Positions 46,441-59,280 of a DNA stretch of 64,000 nucleotides are shown piece by piece. Position numbers and translations under genes: made by a program. Numbering within the stretch: position 1 is the stretch's first letter; every line of letters begins with the position of its first letter. The DNA is from Symsagittifera roscoffensis (Eukaryota; Xenacoelomorpha; Acoela; Convolutidae), in the NCBI RefSeq assembly GCF_963678635.1, contig NC_087068.1, positions 49,435,724 to 49,499,723 of the forward strand. The letters run 5' to 3'. The notes below the pieces were generated by a model that was not told the origin of the DNA, did no database searches, and worked only from the letters and a program-made list of their open reading frames with translations.

Positions 46441-49400
46441 ATGACCTCTGTCTCGTCCTTTGCAAATAAGGCCATTTATACTATGGGTTTCGGTGAGGCC
46501 CGCAGCCAGAAGGGATCGATGAGCTCTGGATCTTTGGAGTATGGCAATTGTTAGTTTCTGAATCCGAACGGATTGGTTAACCAATCAACTGACGCCTATG
46601 ACTCATAACAGAAACAAATGTTCGATAACAAAAACTCTCAAGCTCTCTGAGTCTTGATATAATTTTGTATCAATCAGATATCTATGTCCTTCAAGGTAGT
46701 CTGATCTGCACAAATGGATATCACATGGTTTAGTCTATCCGGCCGGATGACAATGCTAGTGAAAGCCTAGATGTATTTTAATTCCACCAAAAGTGTCCCG
46801 TTACACTTAAATAAAATATAACAAAACAAAATTGTAAAATAAAAAGCAAAAAATTGCCCCTTTACACTTAAATAAAATATAACAAAACAAAATTGCAAAA
46901 AATGAAAAGCAAAAAAATTAGAATTTTCTAAGGAACGTTTTTTCAGAACTGTCAAAGAGGGGAACTTGAAAAGAGCCCATGAGAACACACTTGATTAGAA
47001 AGATGATTTTTTTCAATAACGCTCACTTTTGTTTCAGCTCTTCTGATGTTATTAATGGATGCAAACGAAACACCAGCCAAAAAAGGAAAGAAAGGTAAAG
47101 TGGAGATATGCTTCGTATATTGTGTGAAAACTTCCAGATACGGTCTTGTTCGTCTAAATCCGCTTAATCCTGTTCGATTCAAAATCATACTGTGCTGAGG
47201 GCATAATTTTTTTGTTAATACGCTGGGGCCATAATGATAATTAACCTATTTTCTTCCTGTTCTTTCCTGATGTTTTCACTAGCTCGGCCTCAATCGGCCC
47301 CAAGAGGAGGCCGAGAAAAGTCCCCCGAGAAGTCACCAGCTGATAGCAAAGCGAGAAACAGAAGTGACAGCTACCATGGGGACCAGTACAAGAACAAGAC
47401 AACCGACGAGAGCGCCACTCCGATGAGCGACTCGAGAGACGACGAGAAGGACAAGGAGATCCGAAAACTCAGTTAGTTTCTTTGTTTCCGAGTAAAATGT
47501 AGCCACCTCTATAAAAACTAAATCAAGGATGAAGCATAAAAAAGGGGGAGGTTGTCAAAGAGATCCCTTTAAGGATTTATATAGCTTCGCTTACATTTTT
47601 ACTAAAACTCAGAAGTACAATTCTGCCCACTCTCGCTCTGAATCCATTCTGATTTTTTAATTCTCATTTCATATTTTTCACTACTCTCAAATCAAAACTA
47701 CAGACAGGGGCGTCTCTAGGATTTCTTATTGAGGGGATAATAAAAAACTACTCATTTTGTCCACCTTTTCGGAGCTGCCCCAAATCAATGAAAAAGCTAA
47801 GCATTGAGAAAAAAGCTAAGTAAAAGAGTTTCCTTATGACATATATTAATGATCCCACCTCTCGTTTGTATACAAAAAATCTTACGAATCGGAGCAAATT
47901 TTTCCAAAAAATTTGCTGGAACAGTTCTTATGTTTGCTCGTTTCGATCGTCAGCGCAAAAATTGATTTAAAATGTTTAGCTGTTATTGACACTGGAATAA
48001 ATACATCTATCAATCTTTTGTCTGTTGTTGCGTTGTTTTTGCACGGCATAAGGAGTAAGGAAATTCGAGACCGACGCGAATAAAAAAAACACAGCAACCA
48101 GCGCGGTTGAGGAAAAAATCGAAAATCTTTTCTTGATTTGCGCCATCAGCGTTTTCTTAAGTCGCCCCGCTAAAGTATTTCCGTAAATTGCGGCGTCAGT
48201 CGTGTCTTGAATCGCGCCTCGCTAAAAGTAAACTAAAAGAAAACATCAGAAAACCGGCTGTGCGAAGAGTTAGTTAATTGCTTTTTATAGTTTCTTTCAG
48301 AATGATTCAAGAATGGTTTAAGAATGGCTTAAGAATGATTTAAGAATGGTTTAAAAATGGTTTAAGAATAGATAACTCTTACAGAAAGCGAAAATAAGAA
48401 ACTTCGTCAGGAAAATGCCGACTTGAGAGCTCGTCTGGATCAGCCGACTCCATCGGCTGAAGTGGTCGCCACTCCCCCGTCCGAGAAATCGACCCCGACT
48501 CACAAAACCGCAAAAGAAATGACAGACGCAGCAACGCAGACGACTTTATCTCTCAAGGTTAATGAGGTCGCTTCAATTGCCCGCTGAGACTAAACAATTA
48601 ATTTTCACATGTTTTTTTTCAATGTCGAAAAAATCTTTTCGTGGTATTTTGCTTACGTTAAAACTAGAATCAATTTGACTTCAGGGATACATGAAAACAA
48701 ACATTGTTCGATTTTGTTGTATATAAAACAGGAGCAGATTAAAAGTAGGGGTTTTGTAATCCTCACTCCATTCAGGGATTCGACTCCCTGACCACCCAAA
48801 AGATCCCAAAAAGTTTATCAAAAAATGTATTTTTTAGTACATTTATCTTCCAAAATAGCTCAAAAATGACAGCCTGGTTCTTTTAAGGTCGCAAAAACTG
48901 GTCCAGAACCTACACAGTCGACATATTACTCATATCGCAGAGAGTCTTACAAAAGACCCCCACCGACACAGGAGCCGCCGACAGCTAGAGGCGACACGGA
49001 ACCCCCTCCTGTAACAGCTTATGACATGACTGGGGCTTCTCATGTGAGTATGGCGAAGACTAATTTTGACCTAAGTCTGATTTTCAAAAAATTGGCTTTT
49101 TAAATCAATTACTAGAAAAATAGACCAATAGTCATACAAATATGTTTTTATGTTAAAGAAAATAAGATCTTGCTTATTGTTTGCAAAAAAAATTTAAAAA
49201 TTGCGGAATTTTTGCCCAGAGAATGCATAATTTTGCGTAAATCTTGTGACTAGAATTTAGAAGTTGGCGAGATTCTTGCAAGAACAATAAAAAATGTTTC
49301 ATACTTTATCATAAGGATTTCAGGGCTATACTCTGCCCGAGGGAGTGGAGTTCTGCTGGGCAGTGTACGCGGGATTGGACGACGAAGATCGACTTCTCTT

Positions 49401-52400
49401 CATCGACAACCTCGGATACGATCTGCACAGGTAAATACTTTCCCCGTGGTGAGTCTAAGAGTTTTTCAAGAGGGGTCGGACTTAGAAAAATATCGACAGT
49501 TTTTGTCAGTTTTTTGATAATTTTTTTTTCACCTATATTTTTTTCCAAAACACAACCAAATATGGGTCCTTTAGAGTGGTGAAGAGGTCTAATCCCCCAA
49601 ATCAGCTCCTGCTTTTCGCATCTTCACCATTTTCTGTGTGATCTGCTCGCAAATGAGTTACCTGGGGCGACTACAAATGGGGTCCAAAAATTTGATGAAA
49701 AGTTCCGGGCCATAGGTTTTTTTGAAAATTTCGCTCATGTCCGTTTGATTGAACATCTTGAATAGCATAAAAATAGATGCAAAAATATTTCAAATTTCTT
49801 ATCCTTTCTTCTCCGCTGTAGAAAAAATTTCCTTCTCAACTTGCTATTATGTAGAAAATTTTTAAAAAACCCAAGATTTTCCTAAATTGAAAAGCTCTTG
49901 AAAATACATTAGTTAAGAAAAGGCTGTGAAACTTCTGAAGCTGTTCACTTTCAACCCAGGTACATGTCGGGATCTGATCCGGAGCTTCTGCTGGCATTCC
50001 TGAAGGACAGCATGGCCAATCGGAAGGCGAGGAAGTTAGAGGAGGGAGGGGCTAGGGGAGAAGTGGACTTGGAGGAGGAGTTGGTGGATCTAACTCCGGA
50101 CCAGATTCAGGAATTACTGGATGCAGTTGGTTAGTCAAGTTTGTTTAATGTCGGGGGGGGGGGGGGGATCTGTCAACTTGAAAAACCCCGAAAAACATGT
50201 CAGCCATGTCAAAGTTCTCGACATTTGAAAGGGCGTTGATCGGTTGAAAATTTTGTCCTCGGTTTATGGGAATATCTCCCTCAATTTTTCTAACTCTCCA
50301 ACTCTTTTTGATTTTAACCTTGAAATAATCTGTCTTAATTTCATGCTTTTATTTATTTATATCACGCCAAATTCCTAAAAGAAAACTAAGGCAACTGTCG
50401 CATCTGAACCAAATTGCTCTTTTCGATGTAAAACTTCAATAAACAAACCTTCGAAAATGTCGTAACTAGTCGTAACTAATTCCAAAAATATAGAGCAATT
50501 TCTACAATCGAACCGAAATTGCTCTACAACTAGCAGTTCTCAAAGTAACATAACTGCTTGTTTTTGTTTTTGAAGTTTCTTTTAGGATGAAGAATGTTGA
50601 AGAACAAAACTTTTAAAAAAAAGCAAAAAACCGATTAAAAAAATCTACTACAGAGTAATAATCTGCCGCCTGCTTGTAGGTTTCAAGATCAACCACAGCA
50701 TGGTGATTGACTACTTGACCACTATACCGAATGAACAGCTGAAGGAGATCCTGGCCCTCCTAGGACAGAACCCAGGGGCTCACAGGGGGGACAGGAATGG
50801 AGATAACATTTCACCCCAACGGGTATCGAAGATTTGTTCAGTAATTCCAGAGGCAAAATTTCCAAACAAGGCAAAAGTTTAACTAATTTTTTGTACACAA
50901 ATTCCATTATCTGAGCTTTCCTACGCCATAAAAAGACGAATTATGCCAATTGTTTCTGCTTTCACCCCCCCCCCCCCCCCCAATTTTTAAAATTATTTTT
51001 GTATGCTCCAATTATTGCACTTTTTTGGTCATCATTGAAGTAAATTTAGCAGAGTCTCAAATCGGGTGCTAAGTAATGGTAGGCAAAAAATGAAGGTTAC
51101 CCTCCACTTTTTTTGGAGTTTTTGAAATCCAAAACCTTCGGGTGAAATGTGAGCCTATAACGTGGGATAGGGTTGCAAACGAGTGGCGTCTGCAAGAAGT
51201 GATTGACTTCCTGAGGAATGTGGACCCCGAGGCACTGCTGCATGTTCAGAACCATCTCGGCATGTCAATCACAGAGGAGCAAGTGCGAGGTAATTTAGAC
51301 TTTGTTTCATTTTGGCCACGACAAAAATTAATGGCGGCACCGTTGTTTGAACGCTAGGCTTTGATATTGTTAAATCAATTTACTTCGAATTACCTTACTT
51401 ACTTTTGCTTATTATGTCAAAATGCTCTGCGGCGAGTTGTCACCATTTGAAAGGCTACATATCTTCAATTCAAGTTTACTTTGTGACCCTAAAACAAGCT
51501 GTGTAAAATTTTTGGCTGATTGGTCACGCCTTCTGCTTCTTTTTAAGCCTGGCGAATTTGAAGAAAGTTGTTTACACATATCAAGGTCTAGTATTTAATA
51601 AGTGAAAAAAACTGGATCACAAATACATGATTTAGATTACTTGCGAGCCTGTTCAACTGAAGAAGTGAAAATGCTGCTTGGACGAGTGCAATGTGAAGTG
51701 GCCTTCCCTCCTCCCCCAGTGACGAGTGAGGCTATGCTGCTGGGGGCTCCTGGCGATGACTCATCAGTGTTCAACAGGCGCAACCTGATCAAATTCTTAC
51801 GTCACTACACTAGCAAGGAGATTGAGATTCTCTTGAAGGAAGTGGGATGTCGGTTAGTAGAATATAAATAAAAACTTGAATCAAAAATTACATAGTCGAA
51901 TTGGATTCCTGTTCGAAAAAATGAAACCCTGAAAGTTCTTACTAATTCTCATTAACCACTAATTACTCAGTAATTGCCATCAAAATGGCCGCATGGCAAT
52001 TAGTCAAACTGGTTTTGATTAGGTAATGTCTAAACAATGAAACCTTTCGCGGATTGTGAAAATAAAATTGATGGTTTGCTGAAAAACCAGTATAACTCTT
52101 CGGTAAAAGCATAACGCTTCGGTTGCTCATTGTTTAGCTAACACACAAATTTTGGTTACCTTTTTTCAGTAAAGTACTGGAAATTTTAATTGGTCAAAAT
52201 CTTGGTCACGGAAAACTTTTTTTTTGCAAAATCTTCTAAATTTTTTTTTGGTGCAACAAGGAAAATTTTTGGACTATTTGCATACAGTTAAAGTATCAAG
52301 TTATCAGAGGGTTAAAGCGTGTTTTTATCTTTACTCTAAAATGCTTATTCATTTTCTTGAAAAGCACAACTTGACCAATAACTCTATTCTTAAACTTTTG

Positions 52401-55400
52401 CTTAGACTTACCGACGAATATCTGGCTTTCCTGTTGATGAAAATCAGCGACAACGAACCCAACAAACTGATTGAGATCTTGAAGAGCGCAGGCTTCAACT
52501 TCGAAATATCCTATCTCATTTCAACTATGGACGAAGAACAACTGCTTGAGTTAGCGTTGAATGCGGAACTGAATGCGTTTATGGAGAAACAGAACCAGGA
52601 GCAGGAGCAGGAGCAAGACATCCCTCAGCAGGGAAATGCAGAGGTCGCCCAGAAAGGTAGGCGGTCAGATGATATTCATTTCACCCATTCCTAAATTTGA
52701 CACTTGAAATCAGACAGCTCAATGTTCATGCTAGTTTTGGATCAAAAATGACGAAGATGAAAAAAGAGGCGGTAAAAAACAAAATGCATATGTGGTTTTT
52801 AGTTTTTGGTCCCACGTCAGCCATAGAAATCACTAGCGGCGGATTAAGGGAGGGATATTACACTTTCTTCTCACCACTCCGGTCTTAAACCCCCTCATGA
52901 CCCAAGGGCGAAAACATTCCGAAAAGTGACCCAGAAAATTGTGACAATTTAGTGTGGTTGCATACTATTTTCGGAGAACTCAGAAAACCAATTCGGTCGA
53001 CAATTTTTTTGAGAACCAGGAATCGAGGAGGATGAAAAAACAGCCACTGCTTTCTTCGCCTGATTGTTACTTTTTAAAAAAGATGCCGGAATTTTTCAAC
53101 AGGTCGTCGAAAGCGTCGCACTCAGCCCCAGCAGACTCGGGAGGCACTTATTCAGAACTTGATCAACACTCTACACCAGCTGACCCCCGAGGAAATAACA
53201 TTCGTACTCACCCAGTTCAAGGTATGTGCGATACTATAGACCGTTGTCGGACATCTTGGAAGAAATATCAACTGGGAACTTTTTTAGCTGACTTCATCCG
53301 TTCTAGATTAGCGATAAAAAACCATACACGTGTTGTCACATGTCTTTTCTACCGTTGTCGCTGACGCATGTAAAATAATAAGTGAGTCGATAGTGCAAAA
53401 ACGTATGAGCGGACTTATTTTGTTGGTGATGTTTGTGCCCTTACTTCAGATGGACCAGATAGTGCAAAATGTTCTGGAAGCCAGTGAGGATCAGGTGATA
53501 GCCTTCATCTACCAGAACAACGAGGACCCAGAGATAGTCCAGAGACTCCAGAACGCCCTCTACGGGTGTCTGGGACCACCTGTCACCTGGAAACACTTGG
53601 AGGACGTAAGTTTAATCTTACCAATGAATGCAAAGGAAAGCAAACCAAATATTTACGACTGAAATAAGTTTTTCTGTTGTTTTTGAACTAGTCTTTTCGC
53701 ATTCAAAAAAAGTTATATAATTTTTCGGCCAAAGTCATCTCAAAATTTTCGGGCATCTTGAGTTTTTTTTTGTTTTCTCCTCTCTTTTGAAAAAAGACAT
53801 CATTTGAAAGTTGAAAACATAGCATTGTTTTACTTTTTTTGTTTAGTTTCGAGTGAAAAGATTTGTCACGATTCTTTTCAGATTCGTTTTCAATAAATAA
53901 TTAGCTCTTTTTCTCCCAATTCAGGAAGAATTAGAGACCCCTAAAATACAAACCTCACTGTCAGTGGCCTGCAGCTCAAGCAGAAAAAAAAACAATTTCA
54001 ATTTACCCAAAAATGATTTCTCGAACTCTTCCAAATCACTATAAAGACCTTATTTTGACTAAATTTTCAGCGGTGCTGCGAATTTTGAAAAAGTAGGCTA
54101 AAGAGGTTTCAAGCAGCAGCGGATATAGGGGAAGGGGACGGCTTTTCTTCAAGGGTTTGGCTCCCTGACTAGCCAACGGGTCCCCTTTTGGTACTATTTT
54201 AAGACCTCCATTTTGACTGGCTGGCCCTAAAACTTTTTTGAAATATTGGCCCTTCGGCGCCAATATATTCTATATTTGAAGCATGAGGCGACAATCCGTC
54301 AAAGGGCGACAACACGCATTTTTCCAAAAACTAGCCAGCGGCGCACAAAATTTGTCTAAAACGGTCTTTTTAATGCTTCGACAGAGCTCGGAAAAACTAT
54401 TTGGTCGACCTTAGAAAAATTCGACAAAAATTTCGAATTGCTTATGAGAATCCGCCCCTCCCCTCGAGATAATCCTTCATTCTCCCCCTGGTTTTATGAC
54501 ACTTTTTGGACAGTTTTGATTAAGATATACATTGCTTTAAATATATAATTTATATTTTAAGATATACACTTTTGGCAGACCATCCTGAAGAGGGACCCTT
54601 TGGGTAAGCATGGAAGATCCCCCGTCGCCTTCCGAATTTCGCTATTATAATCGTTAAAAGATCTCAACCAAAATAGGTATAATTTTGTCGCGACCATCTT
54701 TCAAAGATCAGAGCGCCTGGTTTTTGTCAACTGAAATAGTTCTACAATTAAAATGTGGAATGAGACATGAAGGTAAAAAAAGAGAAGTTAATTGAAAAAA
54801 AAAAAACAAATAACCAGGCAGCTAATAAATGCTTGAGTTCACAAATAAGTTAATTTACATACCTCATGGGCAACATATACTATTTTTACTGGTATACTAC
54901 TTGCACAAAATAAAGTTCAAAACAAGGTATGATTTTGAAGAATTTTTAGTGCGATGGATTGTTACTAAGATGTGTTGTGCATCTCTAGGCGTTGCGTTGT
55001 TGGGACCAGGCGTCTATCAGACGTATGTTGCACAAGTGTGGCTACATCATCCCCATTGAGGATGTGGTGAGTAGAGTGAGAGAGGTGAGTGAGTTCGAGT
55101 GGGCCACTATTGAGGCCTACAGGATAGACCAGCTGTTCCGAGAGAGGAGGCGGCAGATGCGGGCGGGAGTGTACAGCGACGAGTGCTTCCGACAACAAGT
55201 ATATTATCCACTCAGAATGAAATGATACATACATTTTTGAAAAAAATTTTGAAATCAGTTCTGAGGCCGAATTGAAAAACTGTATAATGAGTAAAGTCAA
55301 AAAGTGTTTTACAAATTGAATAGATTTTTGACTCAGAGCAGAGTTATTGGTTTTTGAGCTTGTGGGTCTACGTTTTTTGAGTGTTTCGAACAGTTTGTTT

Positions 55401-58400
55401 CAAATTTAGACCACGAAACAAAAATAACTTGAAAATTTCTAGACTTTTTTCAATTTCAAACCTACCATAAAACTACCTGTGAGCTTAATGGCTTTGGGAG
55501 CGTTACGTTAGTTTTTGGTACGCTGGAAAAAAATAGCATGGAAATTTTGGTTTGATTTGAGTGACTTGGATGGAAACAGTGGTCAAATTTGATCTCCCTT
55601 TCAGATCAACCGAGATATGCAGAAGGCGACGAGTGACAACGAAAGACGAAACCGACAGCAGGGGGGAGGAGATATGACGACAGTGGGGGCTGGGGGGACT
55701 GAATACGACTTCGGAGATCACGAGTACAACGAGCAATCCACCGACACACAGTCGTTCCGAGTCCATTCTGTGAACCACGCGTCAACCGAGAAGTAACATG
55801 GGCTATTTGAATCTCCTTAACAATCCCACAACTTCATTATATGAATTGTCTCAAAAAAAAACTTCCACTGAAATCAAAAACTTATTCAACAGTTAAGCAT
55901 GATTTCAGATCTGTGCCGTAGAAACCACAAATTAGTAATATAAGCAAATTCTTCTGGTCTAAAACTATTAGCAAAGTGTGTGGTAGATTGCCGTTAGCCA
56001 AATGATGATCACGTTTAACGACATCTTGAGAGAACATTTCTTTTTGATGTCGCCCTTTTTTGAAAAAAGAAGGTATCCGTTAGTAGGATCAAATTATTGG
56101 GGGAGATGATAGCACTTTAGTCGACAATTAAAACAGTCAACAATTCGGAACAGCCAACAGGACTGCTATTTTTTTGTATTCTTTTCTTCGTTTCCAGTGC
56201 ATCCACAATGGATCGTGATCTGGAAGGCTACAATGACAAGAGTGGTCGCATGCACCACAAAATGACGTCATACACTAGACTGGACTACTCACGTGACATG
56301 GATGAACTAATCACGTATGACTCTGAAGCCATGGGGTATGAGGACACCACTTCAATCGCACCCACCAGTAAATCATCCAGAACCAAAAGGCAAGTTTCGT
56401 TTGTGTTTGTACTTTAAGGGGTGTTTTGAACCTTTTCTCCTATCAGGAATCCAAACCCCTGTCACCCAAGGGGTCAGCATTTGGTACTAACTTATGATAA
56501 CCAGTTTTGGCCAACCGACCCCAAATCTTTTCAAAAGGCGCCATCGGCACCAATGTATCGTAAATTTGGCTCTTTTTCCTTTTTACCTTGTCTCACTCAA
56601 GCATCAAATCTTTGGTGTAACAAATAGTTTTATAAGGTTGTATGGAGACCAAAGATGAGTGCCTTTTGATCGCAATTTTTATAATAATCTGAAAATATGA
56701 ACAAAAGTTTCACTATTATGAAGTCGCAAGTGGGGGAAAATAACTAGCCGTGATTGTTTTTTTTCCAAAAAGTTCCTAAAAACTGCATTTTTGGCTTGTT
56801 TTACAAAACTTGCCTTCTTGAGGTTTTTGAAGGGCTCGGAAAGTCATTATGGTAACTTATAAAACTCGACACAATTTTCAAAAAAAACTGAAAATCGCTC
56901 CATCACAAAAGCTTTATCCACCTGGCTCGTACCAGACCTTCATACCCATTAACCAAAGAAAAAAAAACAAATGAAAAGCCAGTATGTTTTTTTGGTTCAA
57001 AATATATATTTTTTTGTTAATAGCAAAACAATCAATGCGTATGCAAATTTAATTTTTTTTTGTGCATAGTATCATTTTCGTGCATTTTCGTTATGCTCCT
57101 CTATTTCAAAGTGTGTGTCTCTGCAAATAATAAAAATTTCATCATTCTTCTGCAGTGTAGACAATGTTTCCACAAAAAATGTTATTTATCTCTTTTTTTT
57201 CGAAAATATAGTCAAAAGATTGCATTTTCTCTTCAAAAGTGAGGTAGGTTGGCATCAAACGCCCATTTAGAAAAATGTCAGTGTTGGCTAGCCAAAAATG
57301 GATGTCGAGAAATAGAGGATTGTTCTTGGGAAAAAATGGCAATAAAAACTGAGAGGGTTGAGGACATTGTTTTTGGGTGTTTTAACTTTTATAAATTCTC
57401 CACGCAGAATCAGTTGCCCCAAGTAATCATCACAAAGGTTTAGGTGATATATCATAAAAGATTCTTTTCAATCTTGAGTCTATCGACATCAACGATATAT
57501 TAAAAAGGTCATCAAGGTCGAGAAAAACTGGACTGAAATGTTTCCTTTTTCCGCAATTTTTAACAAACTAGGCGAGTGCGTAATGTTTTTACATAAAAGT
57601 AGAGGCTCCAGCTATGACAAACAAGTTTAACCCATCAAACTAGTCATCGAATGTTCATGTTTTTGTGTAGCGCTACCCTGGTACTAATAGGTAAAACAAA
57701 CTTGATAAGTTTGGAAAGTAAGGCTACACATTGTATTTCTTATGACCTGAACTTTGTCTTATTTTGAAACGGAAATTTTTTCTAAGTTTTGCGAACTGCT
57801 GTGGAAAGGCTTCAAATAATCTTTCCTAGAATTGTTGTTTCTCAATTTTTGTTTTATGTTTTTTTCTTGGTTAACCATTTAGATGATTATTGATCGACCG
57901 AAATAGCTGAAAGAAACAATGACATGTGGTGATCTCAAAATTCAGTAATCTCGAAAAAATTTAGCGTCGAGGAAAAAAGGTCTGGTTTTTGTTTGTGCTA
58001 CACTAATGTAAACGGTTATACAAGATTGACGTTGCTGTACAACTCAAATATCTCTAACGGGTTTTTAGTTTTTAGCTGAATAAACTTACATAAAGTTAGC
58101 CTTTACGAGGTCGAATTTTAATTTGTGATTTGTAAGCGGATTTCGCAACAAGGACGCTTTCTTTGTTCCCGTTTTGTTCTTTCGTTTTCTTTGATTGTTC
58201 CGACAAAACTTTAACATGTTAAAATATTTGTCTCTGGATTCAGAGACCCTTACAAAATTGCACAGTTTAGCCTCGTATTGACCGACTGATTTTTCTCCCA
58301 AGAACTTGGGAAACAAGAAAAACAAAAAAGAATTTTAAATGTTGTGATTGTTCCGACCATTGAAAATGGGGAGGAACATTCGGGTGTGTATTAGTTCTTT

Positions 58401-59014
58401 TTTCTTTTTTTTAGTTTTCGGGCAAAATCAGGTACCACAAATAATCATCGGAATGAAACGAGTGATATATAATATTAAAGCCCTTTCAGTCCTGATTTGA
58501 ACGGCATTTAAGAAAATTCAATTGTTTTTTCTTTGTGCAGTCGAAATATTCTGTGCTACTTGTTGTTCCTACCCTGTCATTGAAATGATCAAATAAAATA
58601 ATAAATTTACAAATGACATGGAACTCTCAATTCAATTTTAATACAATTTTGACATTAATTTAGCAATTTCGATCTGTAGTTTTTGCCTTTTTTCTTAATT
58701 AAATTGCCCTTTAGTAAAAACAACAAAACTCGGCGCTTAAATGAACAGAAATTCGAAATTTTTCAAGTTTTTTTTCATTTCTTTTTGATGTTTTCTTCTG
58801 ATGTTTGGTTTTCTCTTTGGTTTGTTGTGGTTAGAGCAATCTGTGTTACTTGGAAAGCAGCTGACTATCCTTGTTTTACTCAGTTTCGTTTTTTTGTAGC
58901 AGCAAAATGAGGTCAGTGAAGGAGGAGCTAGAGGAGGAGGAGCAGGATACAGATGAAAGGGAGGAGGGCGTGGTCGAAGAGATACAAGATGAGACAGTGG
59001 CCTACTACCAGTGA
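46441..59014 (+). CDS. Unrecognised multi-exon gene with coiled coil and degenerate helical repeats
   Basis: Proposed exons: 46,441-46,549; 47,038-47,094; 47,283-47,471; 48,385-48,557; 48,888-49,043; 49,324-49,430; 49,960-50,129; 50,680 to about 50,822; 51,171-51,289; 51,636-51,852; 52,406-52,656; 53,103-53,221; 53,450-53,605; 54,989-55,198; 55,605-55,792; 56,198-56,399; 58,900-59,014. Phases agree at every junction except exon 8 to 9. About 890 residues. Order: Ser-rich start, basic Ser-rich segment, short coiled coil (KLRQENADLRARLD), Pro-rich segment, a helical-repeat region, Arg-rich helix, acidic Tyr-containing tail ending AYYQ. A polyadenylation signal AATAAA follows at 59,024. The start ATG gives a coding-like first exon (FANKAIYTMGFGEARSQ) but is not proven. 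I know of no family it belongs to. Confidence 0.65.
46795..46925. repeat. Tandem duplication of about 64 bp
   Basis: The block TTACACTTAAATAAAATA to AACAAAACAAAATTG occurs twice in a row (about 46,800 and 46,861). Confidence 0.75.
47704..47760. mobile_element. Solo hAT-like terminus
   Basis: CAGGGGCGTCTCTAGGATTT resembles a hAT terminal repeat. No partner end found nearby, so this is a remnant only. Confidence 0.35.
48299..48372. repeat. Minisatellite AAGAATGGTTT
   Basis: Six copies of a word of about 12 bp (AAGAATGGTTTA and variants), just before exon 4 of the large gene. Confidence 0.85.
48731..48850. mobile_element. hAT-type MITE fragment
   Basis: Shares TTCAGGGATTCGACTCCCTG and the following CCCAAAAGATCCC with copy 2 at 45,235. 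Intronic; the ends are missing. Confidence 0.5.
50122..50168. repeat. Poly-G tract after exon 7
   Basis: 15 consecutive Gs just downstream of the donor. A similar poly-C run lies at 50,965-50,983. Such tracts are prone to sequence error. Confidence 0.8.
52835..53020. mobile_element. hAT-type MITE fragment
   Basis: GCGGCGGATTAAGGGAGGG at the left, CTCATGACCCAAGGGCG inside, and GAACTCAGAAAACCAATTCG near the right match the MITE consensus with deletions. Intronic, between exons 11 and 12. Confidence 0.5.
54117..54490. mobile_element. hAT-type MITE copy, diverged
   Basis: Full-length related copy (CAGCGGATATAGG ... CTCCCCCTG) with GGTTTGGCTCCCTGACTAGC, TTCGGCGCCAATATAT and AGAGCTCGGAAAA. No clear target duplication. 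Lies in the intron before exon 14. Confidence 0.6.
54989..56399 (+). other. Exons 14-16: helical Arg-rich part and Tyr/Asp-rich tail
   Basis: Exon 14 (RRMLHKCGYIIPIEDVVSRV, then FRERRRQMRAG) looks like one more helical unit. Exon 15 is Gly/Asp/Glu-rich and could end at its own TAA (55,794-55,796) if not spliced after GAGAA at 55,792. Exon 16 is phase 2 and ends at AAAAG|GCAAGT, a GC-AG intron donor. Confidence 0.55.
56440..56906. mobile_element. hAT-type MITE interrupted by another MITE
   Basis: The left part (CCCTGTCACCCAAGGGGTC, AAAAGGCGCCATCGGCACC) and the right part (AAAAAGTTCCTAAAAACTGC, GAAAATCGCTCC) belong to one hAT-type copy. It is split by a GGCTCTTTTTCC-type element at 56,568-56,749. 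Confidence 0.55.
56568..56749. mobile_element. GGCTCTTTTTCC-type MITE nested in the hAT-type MITE
   Basis: Starts GGCTCTTTTTCC and ends GGGGGAAAATAACTAGCC. The internal GTAACAAATAGTTTTATAAG block matches the 38.7- and 40.5-kb copies. Confidence 0.55.
58900..59014 (+). other. Exon 17: acidic terminal exon
   Basis: Phase 2 entry after TTTTTGTAG. Reads SSKMRSVKEELEEEEQDTD and ends ETVAYYQ-stop. AATAAA lies 10 bp past the stop, which supports a real 3' end here. Confidence 0.6.
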
Positions 59015-59280
59015 TGACCTAAAAATAAACTGGGCGTCAAAAAAAACAATACACAGGAAGCCGGAAAAAAATATGTTTCCGGGTAGCAGAAAATTTAGTC
59101 CAAAATATTATCGTCAATGTAACATTGATGTAGTTTTTTTCGTAGGGGGGGAGCGGCTATTTTGGCGAAAATTTTCATCAAAAAAATGTACATTTTAGCA
59201 CAAAATGTATGTGATTACTTTTACTTACGTCATTCCATTGCTACATACAAAATACACGTTATTCAAACAGCAAATCAACA

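Larger units (their letters stand above)
47283..48557 (+). other. Exons 3-4: basic Ser-rich segment and coiled coil
   Basis: Exon 3 (63 codons) is rich in Arg, Ser, Asp and Lys (ARPQSAPRGGREKSPEKSP), like a disordered phosphorylated segment. Exon 4 begins a leucine-zipper-like heptad run (KLKSENKKLRQENADLRARL), then a Thr/Pro-rich stretch ending DAATQTTLSLK. The intron between them carries a small AAGAATGGTTT tandem repeat. Confidence 0.6.
49324..53605 (+). other. Exons 6-13: series of degenerate two-helix units
   Basis: Repeated pattern of roughly 40-50 residues with an acidic or polar first helix and a second helix of the form E-h-xx-h-L-x-x-h-G. Examples: LTPDQIQELLDAVG, IPNEQLKEILALLG, VDPEALLHVQNHLG, YTSKEIEILLKEVG, EPNKLIEILKSAG, LTPEEITFVLTQF. 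Exon borders often fall near unit borders (phases 1, 2 and 0 mixed). The repeat suggests a protein-interaction solenoid. A basic GRRKRR motif at the start of exon 12 could be a nuclear localisation signal. Confidence 0.55.
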
